From contig OZ026835.1 of the NCBI GenBank assembly GCA_964023205.1, positions 24,565,817 through 24,629,816 on the forward strand: DNA of 64,000 nt, read 5' to 3'. The stretch's first letter is position 1. The number at the start of each line of letters is the position of its first letter. Below the pieces are notes generated by a model. The model made no database searches and was not told where the DNA came from. It saw only the letters and a program-made list of their open reading frames with translations. The stretch is from Lutraria lutraria. Lineage: Eukaryota > Mollusca > Bivalvia > Venerida > Mactridae. Shown in pieces: positions 9,510-23,774 of the stretch. Position numbers and translations under genes: made by a program.

Positions 9510-10698
9510 TAGTTTTTAAATAAATGCAATTCGGTAATGCAAGTACATCAATGTACATGCACCAACATACTATTATACTTACTCACCTAATTATATGTAT
9601 ACTGATTCACCATGTGTCCGACTTACATACATATGTAACCGTCTATATAATTGATATTAAAACAAATTGTTACTTTAACACACGCGCTGCTTATGGAATT
9701 CACAGTAAGATACCTACGTACCATATGCACATTGCCGCCAACGACAACAACCCAACACGCAATGATAACACTATACAGCAGCCTTGATTGGTACATAGTG
9801 CAACATATCAAACTAAAGCCATACGGATGGTTTCGTTACAGTAACCCCACGTGAAATGCGATTAACAATCGCTATTATTGCAGAAATGAATATTAATTAA
9901 TGCAAAACGTACACAATGTGCTGTTTCTATTTCATTTAAATTGCAAGAAACAAACGCCAAGCGATTGCGGAACTGTTTGAAGCCTGCATAACACTAACGA
10001 ATGAAAAAAGAAAGAAAAAAAAAGATCCGTGGCCGGCCTCGAACCCGCCTCAAAAAGTCTGTCTGTCTCGAAAGCTTTCAATGTCCGACGCTTTACCGAC
10101 TGCGCCATAGCGGCACACTGTCTGACGAGAATCGGAACATATATATCAAGATTTTTGTGCACGTGTTCGGTTGAGTGGTTTCATATTACTGTAAACTTGG
10201 CAAGTTTTACGATATCAGAAATTACTGTAAGAGACAAACATAATATATGACAAAAACATCCATTTCCCTTGGTGTCCTTGATGCTCGGTGGGTGCGTTTC
10301 CTATACGTAATTGGGTTACTTCCCTTTGTCGATGATGCACGTTTATGCGTGTTCGTTACCTTCAGGGTGTGATAAAAATGAGCGCATATTACCAAATATA
10401 AATCGACTCGACTGAATGCAATCTAAGAATGTGAAAACGAAGGAATGACATTTCAATAAAGTCGTCTTCTTACACATACCCATGCTTATATAGTTCCTAC
10501 CTAGCATGGGGCGTAGTGGGTGTTTGACACAAGACGGCCCCCAAATCAGTGGGACAGTTCTCTCCGCATATGCTTACTTACATTCTTAATTTGTTAAGTT
10601 CGCAAATATATGAAACACAATTTCAACGCGGTGCCTGGTCTCCCTCATTCAATTTGGACTTGTTCTGCGATTAATCGGTTCCACTTTTCTCAGACTGA
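9510..10698 (+). repeat. Monomer 9, class B
   Basis: 1189 bp. GTGCACG form of B. CACTTTTCTC near the end, shared only with monomer 21. Cassette at 10025-10114 (minus). Confidence 0.97.
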
Positions 10699-11886
10699 TA
10701 GTTTTTAAATAAATGCAATTCGGTAATGCAAGTACATCAATGTACATACACCAACATACTATTATACTTACTCACCTAATTATATGTATACTGATTCACC
10801 ATGTGTCCGACTTACATACATATGTAACCGTCTATATAATTGATATTAAAACAAATTGTTACTTTAACACACGCGCTGCTTATGGAATTCACAGTAAGAT
10901 ACCTACGTACCATATGCACATTGCCGCCAACGACAACAACCCAACACGCAATGATAACACTATACAACAGCCTTGATTGGTACATAGTGCAACATATCAA
11001 ACTAAAGCCATACGGCTGGTTTCGTTACAGTAACCCCACGTGAAATGCGATTAACAATCGCTATTATTGCAGAAATGAATATTAATTAATGCAAAACGTA
11101 CACAATGCGCTGTTTCTATTTCATTTAAATTGCAAGAAACAAACGCCAAGCGATTGCGGAACTGTTTGAAGCCTGCATAACACTAACGAATGAAAAAAGA
11201 AAGAAAAAAAAGATCCGTGGCCGGCCTCGAACCCGCCACAAAAAGTCTGTCTGTCTCGAAAGCTTTCAATGTCCGACGCTTTACCGACTGCGCCATAGCG
11301 GCACACTGTCTGACGAGAATCGGAACATATATATCAAGATTTTTGTGCACGTGTTCGGTTGAGTGGTTTCATATTACTGGAAACTTGGCAAGATTTACGA
11401 TATCAGAAATTACTGTAAGAGACAAACATAATATATGACAAAAACATCCATTTCCCTTGGTGTCCTTGATGCTCGGTGGGTGCGTTTCCTATACGTTATT
11501 GGGTTACTTCCCTTTGTCGGTGATGCACGTTTATGCGTGTTCGTTACCTTCAGGGTGTGATAAAAATGAGCGCATATTACCAAATATAAATCGACTCGAC
11601 TGAATGCAATCTAAGAATGTGAAAACGAAGGAATGACATTTCAATAAAGTCGTCTTCTTACACATACCCATGCTTATATAGTTCCTACCTAGCATGGGGC
11701 GTAGTGGGTGTTTGACACAAGACGGCCCCCAAATCAGTGGGACAGTTCTCTCCGCATATGCTTACTTACATTCTTAATGTGTTAAGTTCGCAAATATATG
11801 AAACACAATTTCAACGCGGTGCCTGGTCTCCCTCATTCAATTTGGAATTGTTCTGCTATTAATCGGTTCCACTATTCTCAGACTGA
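10699..11886 (+). repeat. Monomer 10, class A
   Basis: 1188 bp. Private ACATACACC, ATACAACAG and ATTACTGGAAAC, all shared with monomer 22; AAGATTTACG and ACGTTATT are its own. Cassette at 11213-11302 (minus). Confidence 0.97.
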
Positions 11887-13074
11887 TAGTTTTTAAATAA
11901 ATGCAATTCGGTAATGCAAGTACATCAATGTACATGCACCAACATACTATTATACTTACTCACCTAATTATATGTATACTGATTCACCATGTGTCCGACT
12001 TACATACATATGTAACCGTCTATATAATTGATATTAAAACAAATTGTTACTTTAACACACGCGCTGCTTATGGAATTCACAGTAAGATACCTACGTACCA
12101 TATGCACATTGCCGCCAACGACAACAACCCAACACGCAATGATAACACTATACAGCAGCCTTGATTGGTACATAGTGCAACATATCAAACTAAAGCCATA
12201 CGGATGGTTTCGTTACAGTAACCCCACGTGAAATGCGATTAACAATCGCTATTAATGCAGAAATGAATATTAATTAATGCAAAACGTACACAATGCGCTG
12301 TTTCTATTTCATTTAAATTGCAAGAAACAAACGCCAAGCGATTGCGGAACAGTTTGAAGCCTGCATAACACTAACGAATGAAAAAAGAAAGAAAAAAAAG
12401 ATCCGTGGCCGGCCTCGAACCCGCCACAAAAAGTCTGTCTGTCTCGAAAGCTTTCAATGTCCGACGCTTTACCGACTGCGCCATAGTGGCACACTGTCTG
12501 ACGAGAATCGGAACATATATATCAAGATTTTTGTGCACGTGTTCGGTTGAGTGGTTTCATATTACTGTAAACTTGGCAAGTTTTAAGATATCAGAAATTA
12601 CTGTAAGAGACAAACATAATATATGACAAAAACATCCATTTCCCTTGGTGTCCTTGATGCTCGGTGGGTGCGTTTCCTATACGTAATTGGGTTACTTCCC
12701 TTTGTCGATGATGCACGTTTATGCGTGTTCGTTACCTTCAGGGTGTGATAAAAATGAGCGCATATTACCAAATATAAATCGACTCGACTGAATGCAATCT
12801 AAGAATGTGAAAACGAAGGAATGACATTTCAATAAAGTCGTCTTCTTACACATACCCATGCTTATATAGTTCCTACCTAGCATGGGGCGTAGTGGGTGTT
12901 TGACACAAGACGGCCCCCAAATCAGTGGGACAGTTCTCCCCGCATATGCTTACTTACATTCTTAATTTGTTAAGTTCGCAAATATATGAAACACAATTTC
13001 AACGCGGTGCCTGGTCTCCCTCATTCAATTTAGAATTGTTCTGCGATTAATCGGTTCCACTATTCTCAGACTGA
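11887..13074 (+). repeat. Monomer 11, B-front/C mosaic
   Basis: 1188 bp. Front with 318A and 369A as in monomers 8 and 23, then class-C cassette region (465A, 601T, 700A), then TTCTCCCCGC and TTTAGAATTG as in monomer 25. Cassette at 12401-12490 (minus). Confidence 0.96.
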
Positions 13075-14262
13075 TAGTTTTTAAATAAATGCAATTCGGT
13101 AATGCAAGTACATCAATGTACATGCACCAACATACTATTATTCTTACTCACCTAATTATATGTATACTGATTCACCATGTGTCCGACTTACATACATATG
13201 TAACCGTCTATATAATTGATATTAAAACAAATTGTTACTTTAACACACGCGCTGCTTATGGAATTCACAGTAAGATACCTACGTACCATATGCACATTGC
13301 CGCCAACGACAAAAACCCAACACGTAATGATAACACTATACAGCAGCCTTGGTTGGTACATAGTGCAACATATCAAACTAAAGCCATACGGCTGGTTTCG
13401 TTACAGTAACCCCACGTGAAATGCGATTAACAATCGCTATTATTGCAGAAATGATTATTAATTAATGCAAAACGTACACAATGCGCTGTTTCTATTTCAT
13501 TTAAATTGCAAGAAACAAACGCCAAGCGATTGCGGAACTGTTTGAAGCCTGCATAACACTAACGAATGAAAAAAGAAAGAAAAAAAAGATCCGTGGCCGG
13601 CCTCGAACCCGCCACAAAAAGTCTGTCTGTCTCGAAAGCTTTCAATGTCCGACGCTTTACCGACTGCGCCATAGCGGCACACTGTCTGACGAGAATCGGA
13701 ACATATATATCAAGATTTTTGTGCACGTGTTCGGTTGAGTGGTTTCATATTACTGTAAACTTGGCAAGTTTTACGATATTAGAAATTACTGTAAGAGACA
13801 AACATAATATATGACAAAAACATCCATTTCCCTTGGTGTCCTTGATGCTCGGTGGGTGCGTTTCCTATACGTAATTGGGTTACTTCCCTTTGTCGATGAT
13901 GCACGTTTATGCGTGTTCGTTACCTTCAGGGTGTGATAAAAATGAGCGCATATTACCAAATATAAATCGACTCGACTGAATGCAATCTAAGAATGTGAAA
14001 ACGAAGGAATGACATTTCAATAAAGTCGTCTTCTTACACATACCCATGCTTATATAGTTCCTACCTAGCATGGGGCGTAGTGGATGTTTGACACAAGACG
14101 GCCCCCAAATCAGTGGGACAGTTCTCTCCGCATATGCTTACTTACATTCTTAATTTGTTAAGTTCGCAAATATATGAAACACAATTTCAACGCGATGCCT
14201 GGTCTCCCTCATTCAATTTGGAATTGTTCTGCGATTAATCGGTTCCACTATTCTCAGAATGA
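13075..14262 (+). repeat. Monomer 12, class D
   Basis: 1188 bp. All D markers, plus TATTATTCTTAC near 13138 and GATATTAG. Cassette at 13589-13678 (minus). Confidence 0.97.
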
Positions 14263-15450
14263 TAGTTTTTAAATAAATGCAATTCGGTAATGCAAGTACA
14301 TCAATGTACATGCACCAACATACTATTATACTTACTCACCTAATTATATGTATACTGATTCACCATGTGTCCGACTTACATACATATGTAACCGTCTATA
14401 TAATTGATATTAAAACAAATTGTTACTTTAACACACGCGCTGCTTATGGAATTCACAGTAAGATACCTACGTACCATATGCACATTGCCGCCAACGACAA
14501 AAACCCAACACGTAATGATAACACTATACAGCAGCCTTGGTTGGTACATAGTGCAACATATCAAACTAAAGCCATACGGCTGGTTTCGTTACAGTAACCC
14601 CACGTGAAATGCGATTAACAATCGCTATTATTGCAGAAATGATTATTAATTAATGCAAAACGTACACAATGCGCTGTTTCTATTTCATTTAAATTGCAAG
14701 AAACAAACGCCAAGCGATTGCGGAACTGTTTGAAGCCTGCATAACACTAACGAATGAAAAAAGAAAGAAAAAAAAGATCCGTGGCCGGCCTCGAACCCGC
14801 CACAAAAAGTCTGTCTGTCTCGAAAGCTTTCAATGTCCGACGCTTTACCGACTGCGCCATAGCGGCACACTGTCTGACGAGAATCGGAACATATATATCA
14901 AGATTTTTGTGCACGTGTTCGGTTGAGTGGTTTCATATTACTGTAAACTTGGCAAGTTTTACGATATCAGAAATTACTGTAAGAGACAAACATAATATAT
15001 GACAAAAACATCCATTTCCCTTGGTGTCCTTGATGCTCGGTGGGTGCGTTTCCTATACGTAATTGGGTTACTTCCCTTTGTCGATGATGCACGTTTATGC
15101 GTGTTCGTTACCTTCAGGGTGTGATAAAAATGAGCGCATATTACCAAATATAAATCGACTCGACTGAATGCAATCTAAGAATGTGAAAACGAAGGAATGA
15201 CATTTCAATAAAGTCGTCTTCTTACACATACCCATGCTTATATAGTTCCTACCTAGCATGGGGCGTAGTGGATGTTTGACACAAGACGGCCCCCAAATCA
15301 GTGGGACAGTTCTCTCCGCATATGCTTACTTACATTCTTAATTTGTTAAGTTCGCAAATATATGAAACACAATTTCAACGCGATGCCTGGTCTCCCTCAT
15401 TCAATTTGGAATTGTTCTGCGATTAATCGGTTCCACTATTCTCAGAATGA
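14263..15450 (+). repeat. Monomer 13, class D
   Basis: 1188 bp. Almost identical to monomer 12, next to it. Matched by monomer 26. Cassette at 14777-14866 (minus). Confidence 0.97.
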
Positions 15451-16638
15451 TAGTTTTTAAATAAATGCAATTCGGTAATGCAAGTACATCAATGTACATG
15501 CACCAACATACTATTATACTTACTCACCTAATTATATGTATACTGATTCACCATGTGTCCGACTTACATACATATGTAACCGTCTATATAATTGATATTA
15601 AAACAAATTGTTACTTTAATACACGCGCTGCTTATGGAATTCACAGTAAGATACCTACGTACCATATGCACATTGCCGCCAACGACAACAACCCAACACG
15701 CAATGATAACACTATACAGCAGCCTTGATTGGTACATAGTGCAACATATCAAACTAAAGCCATACGGCTGGTTTCGTTACAGTAACCCCACGTGAAATGC
15801 GATTAACAATCGCTATTATTGCAGAAATGAATATTAATTAATGCAAAACGTACACAATGCGCTGTTTCTATTTCATTTAAATTGCAAGAAACAAACGCCA
15901 AGCGATTGCGGAACTGTTTGAAGCCTGCATAACACTAACGAATGAAAAAAGAAAGAAAAAAAAGCTCCGTGGCCGGCCTCGAACCCGCCACAAAAAGTCT
16001 GTCTGTCTCGAAAGCTTTCAATGTCCGACGCTTTACCGACTGCGCCATAGCGGCACACTGTCTGACGAGAATCGGAACATATATATCAAGATTTTTGTGC
16101 ACGTGTTCGGTTGAGTGGTTTCATATTACTGTAAACTTGGCAAGTTTTACGATATCAGAAATTACTGTAAGAGACAAACATAATATATGACAAAAACATC
16201 CATTTCCCTTGGTGTCCTTGATGCTCGGTGGGTGCGTTTCCTATACGTAATTGGGTTACTTCCCTTTGTCGGTGATGCACGTTTATGCGTGTTCGTTACC
16301 TTCAGGGTGTGATAAAAATGAGCGCATATTACCAAATATAAATCGACTCGACTGAATGCAATCTAAGAATGTGAAAACGAAGGAATGACATTTCAATAAA
16401 GTCGTCTTCTTACACATACCCATGCTTATATAGTTCCTACCTAGCATGGGGCGTAGTGGGTGTTTGACACAAGACGGCCCCCAAATCAGTGGGACAGTTC
16501 TCTCCGCATATGCTTACTTACATTCTTAATGTGTTAAGTTCGCAAATATATGAAACACAATTTCAACGCGGTGCCTGGTCTCCCTCATTCAATTTGGAAT
16601 TGTTCTGCTATTAATCGGTTCCACTATTCTCAGACTGA
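15451..16638 (+). repeat. Monomer 14, class A
   Basis: 1188 bp. 170T and GCTCCG as in monomer 1. Cassette at 15965-16054 (minus). Confidence 0.97.
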
Positions 16639-17827
16639 TAGTTTTTAAATAAATGCAATTCGGTAAAGCAAGTACATCAATGTACATGCACCAACATACT
16701 ATTATACTTACTCACCTAATTATATGTATACTGATTCACCATGTGTCCGACTTACATACATATGTAACCGTCTATATAATTGATATTAAAACAAATTGTT
16801 ACTTTAACACACGCGCTGCTTATGGAATTCACAGTAAGATACCTACGTACCATATGCACATTGCCGCCAACGACAACAACCCAACACGCAATGATAACAC
16901 TATACAGCAGCCTTGATTGGTACATAGTGCAACATATCAAACTAAAGCCATACGGATGGTTTCGTTACAGTAACCCCACGTGAAATGCGATTAACAATCG
17001 CTATTATTGCAGAAATGAATATTAATTAATGCAAAACGTACACAATGCGCTGTTTCTATTTCATTTAAATTGCAAGAAACAAACGCCAAGCGATTGCGGA
17101 ACTGTTTGAAGCCTGCATAACACTAACGAATGAAAAAAGAAAGAAAAAAAAAGATCCGTGGCCGGCCTCGAACCCGCCTCAAAAAGTCTGTCTGTCTCGA
17201 AAGCTTTCAATGTCCGACGCTTTACCGACTGCGCCATAGCGGCACACTGTCTGACGAGAATCGGAACATATATATCAAGATTTTTGGGCACGTGTTCGGT
17301 TGAGTGGTTTCATATTACTGTAAACTTGGCAAGTTTTACGATATCAGAAATTACTGTAAGAGACAAACATAATATATGACAAAAACATCCATTTCCCTTG
17401 GTGTCCTTGATGCTCGGTGGGTGCGTTTCCTATACGTAATTGGGTTACTTCCCTTTGTCGATGATGCACGTTTATGCGTGTTCGTTACCTTCAGGATGTG
17501 ATAAAAATGAGCGCATATTACCAAATATAAATCGACTCGACTGAATGCAATCTAAGAATGTGAAAACGAAGGAATGACATTTCAATAAAGTCGTCTTCTT
17601 ACACATACCCATGCTTATATAGTTCCTACCTAACATGGGGCGTAGTGGGTGTTTGACACAAGACGGCCCCCAAATCAGTGGGACAGTTCTCTCCGCATAT
17701 GCTTACTGACATTCTTAATTTGTTAAGTTCGCAAATATATGAAACACAATTTCAGCGCGGTGCCTGGTCTCCCTCATTCAATTTGGAATTGTTCTGCGAT
17801 TAATCGGTTCCACTATTCTCAGACTGA
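16639..17827 (+). repeat. Monomer 15, class B
   Basis: 1189 bp. GGTAAAGCAAG, AGGATGTG, CTAACATGGG (breaks the strong hairpin), CTTACTGACATT and TCAGCGCGG. Cassette at 17154-17243 (minus). Confidence 0.97.
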
Positions 17828-19016
17828 TAGTTTTTAAATAAATGCAATTCGGTAATGCAAGTACATCAATGTACATGCACCAACATACTATTATACTTAC
17901 TCACCTAATTATATGTATACTGATTCACCATGTGTCTGACTTACATACATATGTAACCGTCTATATAATTGATATTAAAACAAATTGTTACTTTAACACA
18001 CGCGCTGCTTATGGAATTCACAGTAAGATTCCTACGTACCATATGCACATTGCCGCCAACGACAACAACCCAACACGCAATGATAACACTATACATAAGC
18101 CTTGATTGGTACATAGTGCAACATATCAAACTAAAGCCATACGGCTGGTTTCGTTACAGTAACCCCACGTGAAATGCGATTAACAATCGCTATTATTGCA
18201 GAAATGAATATTAATTAATGAAAAACGTACACAATGCGCTGTTTCTATTTCATTTAAATTGCAAGAAACAAACGCCAAGCGATTGCGGAACAGTTTGAAG
18301 CCTGCATAACACTAACGAATGAAAAAAGAAAGAAAAAAAAAGACCCGTGGCCGGCCTCGAACCCGCCACAAAAAGTCTGTATGTCTCGAAAGCTTTCAAT
18401 GTCCGACGCTTTACCGACTGCGCCATAGTGGCACACTGTCTGACGAGAATCGGAACATATATATCAAGATTTTTGTGCACGTGTTCGGTTGAGCGGTTTC
18501 ATATTACTGTAAACTTGGCAAGTTTTAAGATATCAGAAATTACTGTAAGAGACAAACATAATATATGACAAAAACATCCATTTCCCTTGGTGTCCTTGAT
18601 GCTCGGTGGGTGCGTTTCCTATACGTAATTGGGTTACTTCCCTTTGTCGATGATGCACGTTTATGCGTGTTCGTTACCTTCAGGGTGTGATAAAAATGAG
18701 CGCATATTACCAAATATAAATCGACTCGACTGAATGCAATCTAAGAATGTGAAAACGAAGGAATGACATTTCAATAAAGTCGTCTTCTTACACATACCCA
18801 TGCTTATATAGTTCCTACCTAGCATGGGGCGTAGTGGGTGTTTGACACAAGACGGCCCCCAAATCAGTGGGACAGTTCTCTCCGCATATGCTTACTTACA
18901 TTCTTAATTTGTTAAGTTCGCAAATATATGAAACACAATTTCAACGCGGTGCCTGGTCTCCCTCATTCAATTTGGACTTGTTCTGCGATTAATCGGTTCC
19001 ACTATTCTCAGACTGA
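17828..19016 (+). repeat. Monomer 16, class C
   Basis: 1189 bp. GTGTCTGAC, AAGATTCC, ATACATAAGCC, AATGAAAAACG, GACCCG, GTATGTC and GAGCGG. One of the more diverged copies. Cassette at 18343-18432 (minus). Confidence 0.97.
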
Positions 19017-20204
19017 TAGTTTTTAAATAAATGCAATTCGGTAATGCAAGTACATCAATGTACATGCACCAACATACTATTATACTTACTCACCTAATTA
19101 TATGTATACTGATTCACCATGTGTCCGACTTACATACATATGTAACCGTCTATATAATTGATATTAAAACAAATTGTTACTTTAACACACGCGCTGCTTA
19201 TGGAATTCACAGTAAGATACCTACGTACCATATGCACATTGCCGCCAACGACAACAACCCAACACGCAATGATAACACTATACAGCAGCCTTGATTGGTA
19301 CATAGTGCAACATATCAAACTAAAGCCATACGGCTGGTTTCGTTACAGTAACCCCACGTGAAATGCGATTAACAATCGCTATTATTGCAGAAATGAATAT
19401 TAATTAATGCAAAACGTACACAATGCGCTGTTTCTATTTCATTTAAATTGCAAGAAACAAACGCCAAGCGATTGCGGAACTGTTTGAAGCCTGCATAACA
19501 CTAACGAATGAAAAAAGAAAGAAAAAAAAGATCCGTGGCCGGCCTCGAACCCGCCACAAAAAGTCTGTCTGACGCGAAAGCTTTCAATGTCCGACGCTTT
19601 ACCGACTGCGCCATAGCGGCACACTGTCTGACGAGAATCGGAACATATATATCAAGATTTTTGTACACGTGTTCGGTTGAGTGGTTTCATATTACTGTAA
19701 ACTTGGCAAGTTTTACGATATCAGAAATTACTGTAAGAGACAAACATAATATATGACAAAAACATCCATTTCCCTTGGTGTCCTTGATGCTCGGTGGGTG
19801 CGTTTCCTATACGTAATTGGGTTACTTCCCTTTGTCGGTGATGCACGTTTATGCGTGTTCGTTACCTTCAGGGTGTGATAAAAATGAGCGCATATTACCA
19901 AATATAAATCGACTCGACTGAATGCAATCTAAGAATGTGAAAACGAAGGAATGACATTTCAATAAAGTCGTCTTCTTACACATACCCATGCTTATATAGT
20001 TCCTACCTAGCATGGGGCGTAGTGGGTGTTTGACACAAGACGGCCCCCAAATCAGTGGGACAGTTCTCTCCGCATATGCTTACTTACATTCTTAATGTGT
20101 TAAGTTCGCAAATATATGAAACACAATTTCAACGCGGTGCCTGGTCTCCCTCATTCAATTTGGAATTGTTCTGCTATTAATCGGTTCCACTATTCTCAGA
20201 CTGA
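19017..20204 (+). repeat. Monomer 17, class A
   Basis: 1188 bp. GTACACG before the E-box, and CTGACGCG in the cassette. Cassette at 19531-19620 (minus). Confidence 0.97.
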
Positions 20205-21394
20205 TAGTTTTTAAATAAATGCAATTCGGTAATGCAAGTACATCAATGTACATGCACCAACATACTATTATACTTACTCACCTAATTATATGTATACTGA
20301 TTCACCATGTGTCCGACTTACATACATATGTAACCGTCTATATAATTGATATTAAAACAAATTGTTACTTTAACACACGCGCTGCTTATGGAATTCACAG
20401 TAAGATACCTACGTACCATATGCACATTGCCGCCAACGACAACAACCCAACACGCAATGATAACACTATACAGGAGCCTTGATTGGTACATAGTGCAACA
20501 TATCAAACTAAAGCCATACGGCTGGTTTCGTTACAGTAACCCCACGTGAAATGCGATTAACAATCGCTATTATTGCAGAAATGAATATTAATTAATGCAA
20601 AACGTACACAATGCGCTGTTTCTATTTCATTTAAATTGCAAGAAACAAACGCCAAGCGATTGCGGAACTGTTTGAAGCCTGCATAACACTAACGAATGAA
20701 AAAAGAAAGAAAAAAAAAAGATCCGTGGCCGGCCTCGAACCCGCCACAAAAAGTCTGTCTGTCTCGAAAGCTTTCAATGTCCGACGCTTTACCGACTGCG
20801 CCATAGTGGCACACAGTCTGACGAGAATCGGAACATATATATCAAGATTTTTGTACACGTGTTCGGTTGAGTGGTTTCATATTACTGTAAACTTGGCAAG
20901 TTTTACGATATCAGAAATTACTGTAAGAGACAAACATAATATATGACAAAAACATCCATTTCCCTTGGTGTCCTTGATGCTCGGTGGGTGCGTTTCCTAT
21001 ACGTAATTGGGTTACTTCCCTTTGTCGGTGATGCACGTTTATGCGTGTTCGTTACCTTCAGGGTGTGATAAAAATGAGCGCATATTACCAAATATAAATC
21101 GACTCGACTGAATGCAATCTAAGAATGTGAAAACGAAGGAATGACATTTCAATAAAGTCGTCTTCTTACACATACCCATGCTTATATAGTTCCTACCTAG
21201 CATGGGGCGTAGTGGGTGTTTGACACAAGACGGCCCCCAAATCAGTGGGACAGTTCTCTCCGCATATGCTTACTTACATTCTTAATGTGTTAAGTTCGCA
21301 AATATATGAAACACAATTTCAACGCGGTGCCTGGTCTCCCTCATTCAATTTGGAATTGTTCTGCTATTAATCGGTTCCACTATTCTCAGACTGA
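20205..21394 (+). repeat. Monomer 18, class A with 601T
   Basis: 1190 bp, A run of 10. ATACAGGAGCC, CACACAGTCTG and GTACACG. It has no counterpart in the right-hand block. Cassette at 20721-20810 (minus). Confidence 0.97.
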
Positions 21395-22585
21395 TAGTTT
21401 TTAAATAAATGCAATTCGGTAATGCAAGTACATCAATGTACATGCACCAACATACTATTATACTTACTCACCTAATTATATGTATACTGATTCGCCATGT
21501 GTCCGACTTACATACATATGTAACCGTCTATATAATTGATATTAAAACAAATTGTTACTTTAACACACGCGCTGCTTATGGAATTCACAGTAAGATACCT
21601 ACGTACCATATGCACATTGCCGCCAACGACAACAACCCAACACGCAATGATAACACTATACAGCAGCCTTGATTGGTACATAGTGCAACATATCAAACTA
21701 AAGCCATACGGCTGGTTTCGTTACAGTAACCCCACGTGAAATGCGATTAACAATCGCTATTATTGCAGAAATGAATATTAATTAATGCAAAACGTACACA
21801 ATGCGCTGTTTCTATTTCATTTAAATTGCAAGAAACAAACGCCAAGCGATTGCGGAACTGTTTGAAGCCTGCATAACACTAACGAATGAAAAAAGAAAGA
21901 AAAAAAAAAGATCCGTGGCCGGCCTCGAACCCGCCACAAAAAGTCTGTCTGTCTCGAAAGCTTTCAATGTCCGACGCTTTACCGACTGCGCCATAGCGGC
22001 ACACTGTCTGACGAGAATCGGAACATATATATCAAGATTTTTGTGCACGTGTTCGGTTGAGTGGTTTCATATTACTGTAAACTTGGCAAGTTTTACGATA
22101 TCAGAAATTACTGTAAGAGACAAACATAATATATGACAAAAACATCCATTTCCCTTGGTGTCCTTGATGCTCGGTTGGGTGCGTTTCCTATACGTAATTG
22201 GGTTACTTCCCTTTGTCGATGATGCACGTTTATGTGTGTTCGTTACCTTCAGGGTGTGATAAAAATGAGCGCATATTACCAAATATAAATCGACTCGACT
22301 GAATGCAATCTAAGAATGTGAAAACGAAGGAATGACATTTCAATAAAGTCGTCTTCTTACACATACCCATGCTTATATAGTTCCTACCTAGCATGGGGCG
22401 TAGTGGGTGTTTGACACAAGACGGCCCCCAAATCAGTGGGACAGTTCTCTCCGCATATGCTTACTTACATTCTTAATTTGTTAAGTTCGCAAATATATGA
22501 AACACAATTTCAACGCGATGCCTGGTCTCCCTCATTCAATTTGGAATTGTTCTGCGATTAATCGGTTCCACTATTCTCAGACAGA
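21395..22585 (+). repeat. Monomer 19, class E
   Basis: 1191 bp, A run of 10 plus one extra T in CTCGGTTGGG. TTATGTGTGTTC, CGCGATGCC and CAGACAGAT. Matched by monomer 34. Cassette at 21911-22000 (minus). Confidence 0.97.
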
Positions 22586-23774
22586 TAGTTTTTAAATAAA
22601 TGCAATTCGGTAATGCAAGTACATCAATGTACATGCACCAACATACTATTATACTTACTCACCTAATTATATGTATACTGATTCACCATGTGTCCGACTT
22701 ACATACATATGTAACCGTCTATATAATTGATATTAAAACAAATTGTTACTTTAACACACGCGCTGTTTATGGAATTCACAGTAAGATACCTACGTACCAT
22801 ATGCACATTGCCGCCAACGACAACAACCCAACACGCAATGATAACACTATAGAGCCGCCTTTGTTGGTACATAGTGCGACATATCAAACTAAAGCCATAC
22901 GGCTGGTTTCGTTACAGTAACCCCACGTGAAATGCGATTAACAATCGCTATTATTGCAGAAATGAATATTAATTAATGCAAAACGTACACAATGCGCTGT
23001 TTCTATTTCATTTAAATTGCAAGAAACAAACGCCAAGCGATTGCGGAACTGTTTGAAGCCTGCATAACACTAACGAATGAAAAAAGAAAGAAAAAAAAAG
23101 ATCCGTTGCCGGCCTCGAACCCGCCACAAAAAGTCTGTCTGTCTCGAAAGCTTTCAATGTCCGACGCTTTACCGACTGCGCCATAGCGGCACACTGTCTG
23201 ACGAGAATCGGAACATATATATCAAGATTTTTGTGCACGTGTTCGGTTGAGTGGTTTCATATTACTGTAAACTTGGCAAGTTTTACGATATCAGAAATTA
23301 CTGTAAGAGACAAACATAATATATGACAAAAACATCCATTTCCCTTGGTGTCCTTGATGCTCGGTGGGTGCGTTTCCTATACGTAATTGGGTTACTTCCC
23401 TTTGTCGATGATGCACGTTTATGCGTGTTCGTTACCTTCAGGGTGTGATAAAAATGAGCGCATATTACCAAATATAAATCGACTCGACTGAATGCAATCT
23501 AAGAATGTGAAAACGAAGGAATGACATTTCAATAAAGTCGTCTTCTTACACATACCCATGCTTATATAGTTCCTACCTAGCATGGGGCGTAGTGGGTGTT
23601 TGACACAAGACGGCCCCCAAATCAGTGGGACAGTTCTCTCCGCATATGCTTACTTACATTCTTAATGTGTTAAGTTCGCAAATATATGAAACACAATTTC
23701 AACGCGGTGCCTGGTCTCCCTCATTCAATTTGGAATTGTTCTGCTATTAATCGGTTCCACTATTCTCAGACTGA
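22586..23774 (+). repeat. Monomer 20, class F
   Basis: 1189 bp. Clustered changes: GCTGTTTATGG, ATAGAGCCGCCTTTG, AGTGCGACAT, and CCGTTGCC in the cassette, which weakens the T-arm stem. Class-A tail. Cassette at 23101-23190 (minus). Confidence 0.97.

Larger units (their letters stand above)
9510..23774 (+). repeat. Large higher-order block, 12 monomers (left copy)
   Basis: Order: B, A, mosaic, D, D, A, B, C, A, A, E, F. It is recognisable again at 23775-41605. Shared private markers include CACTTTTCTC at about 10684 and 24949, ACATACACC with ATACAACAG in the second monomer, TTTAGAATTG at the end of the mosaic copy, the D markers, GGTAAAGCAAG in the B copy, and GACCCG with GTATGTC in the C copy. 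Confidence 0.85.
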
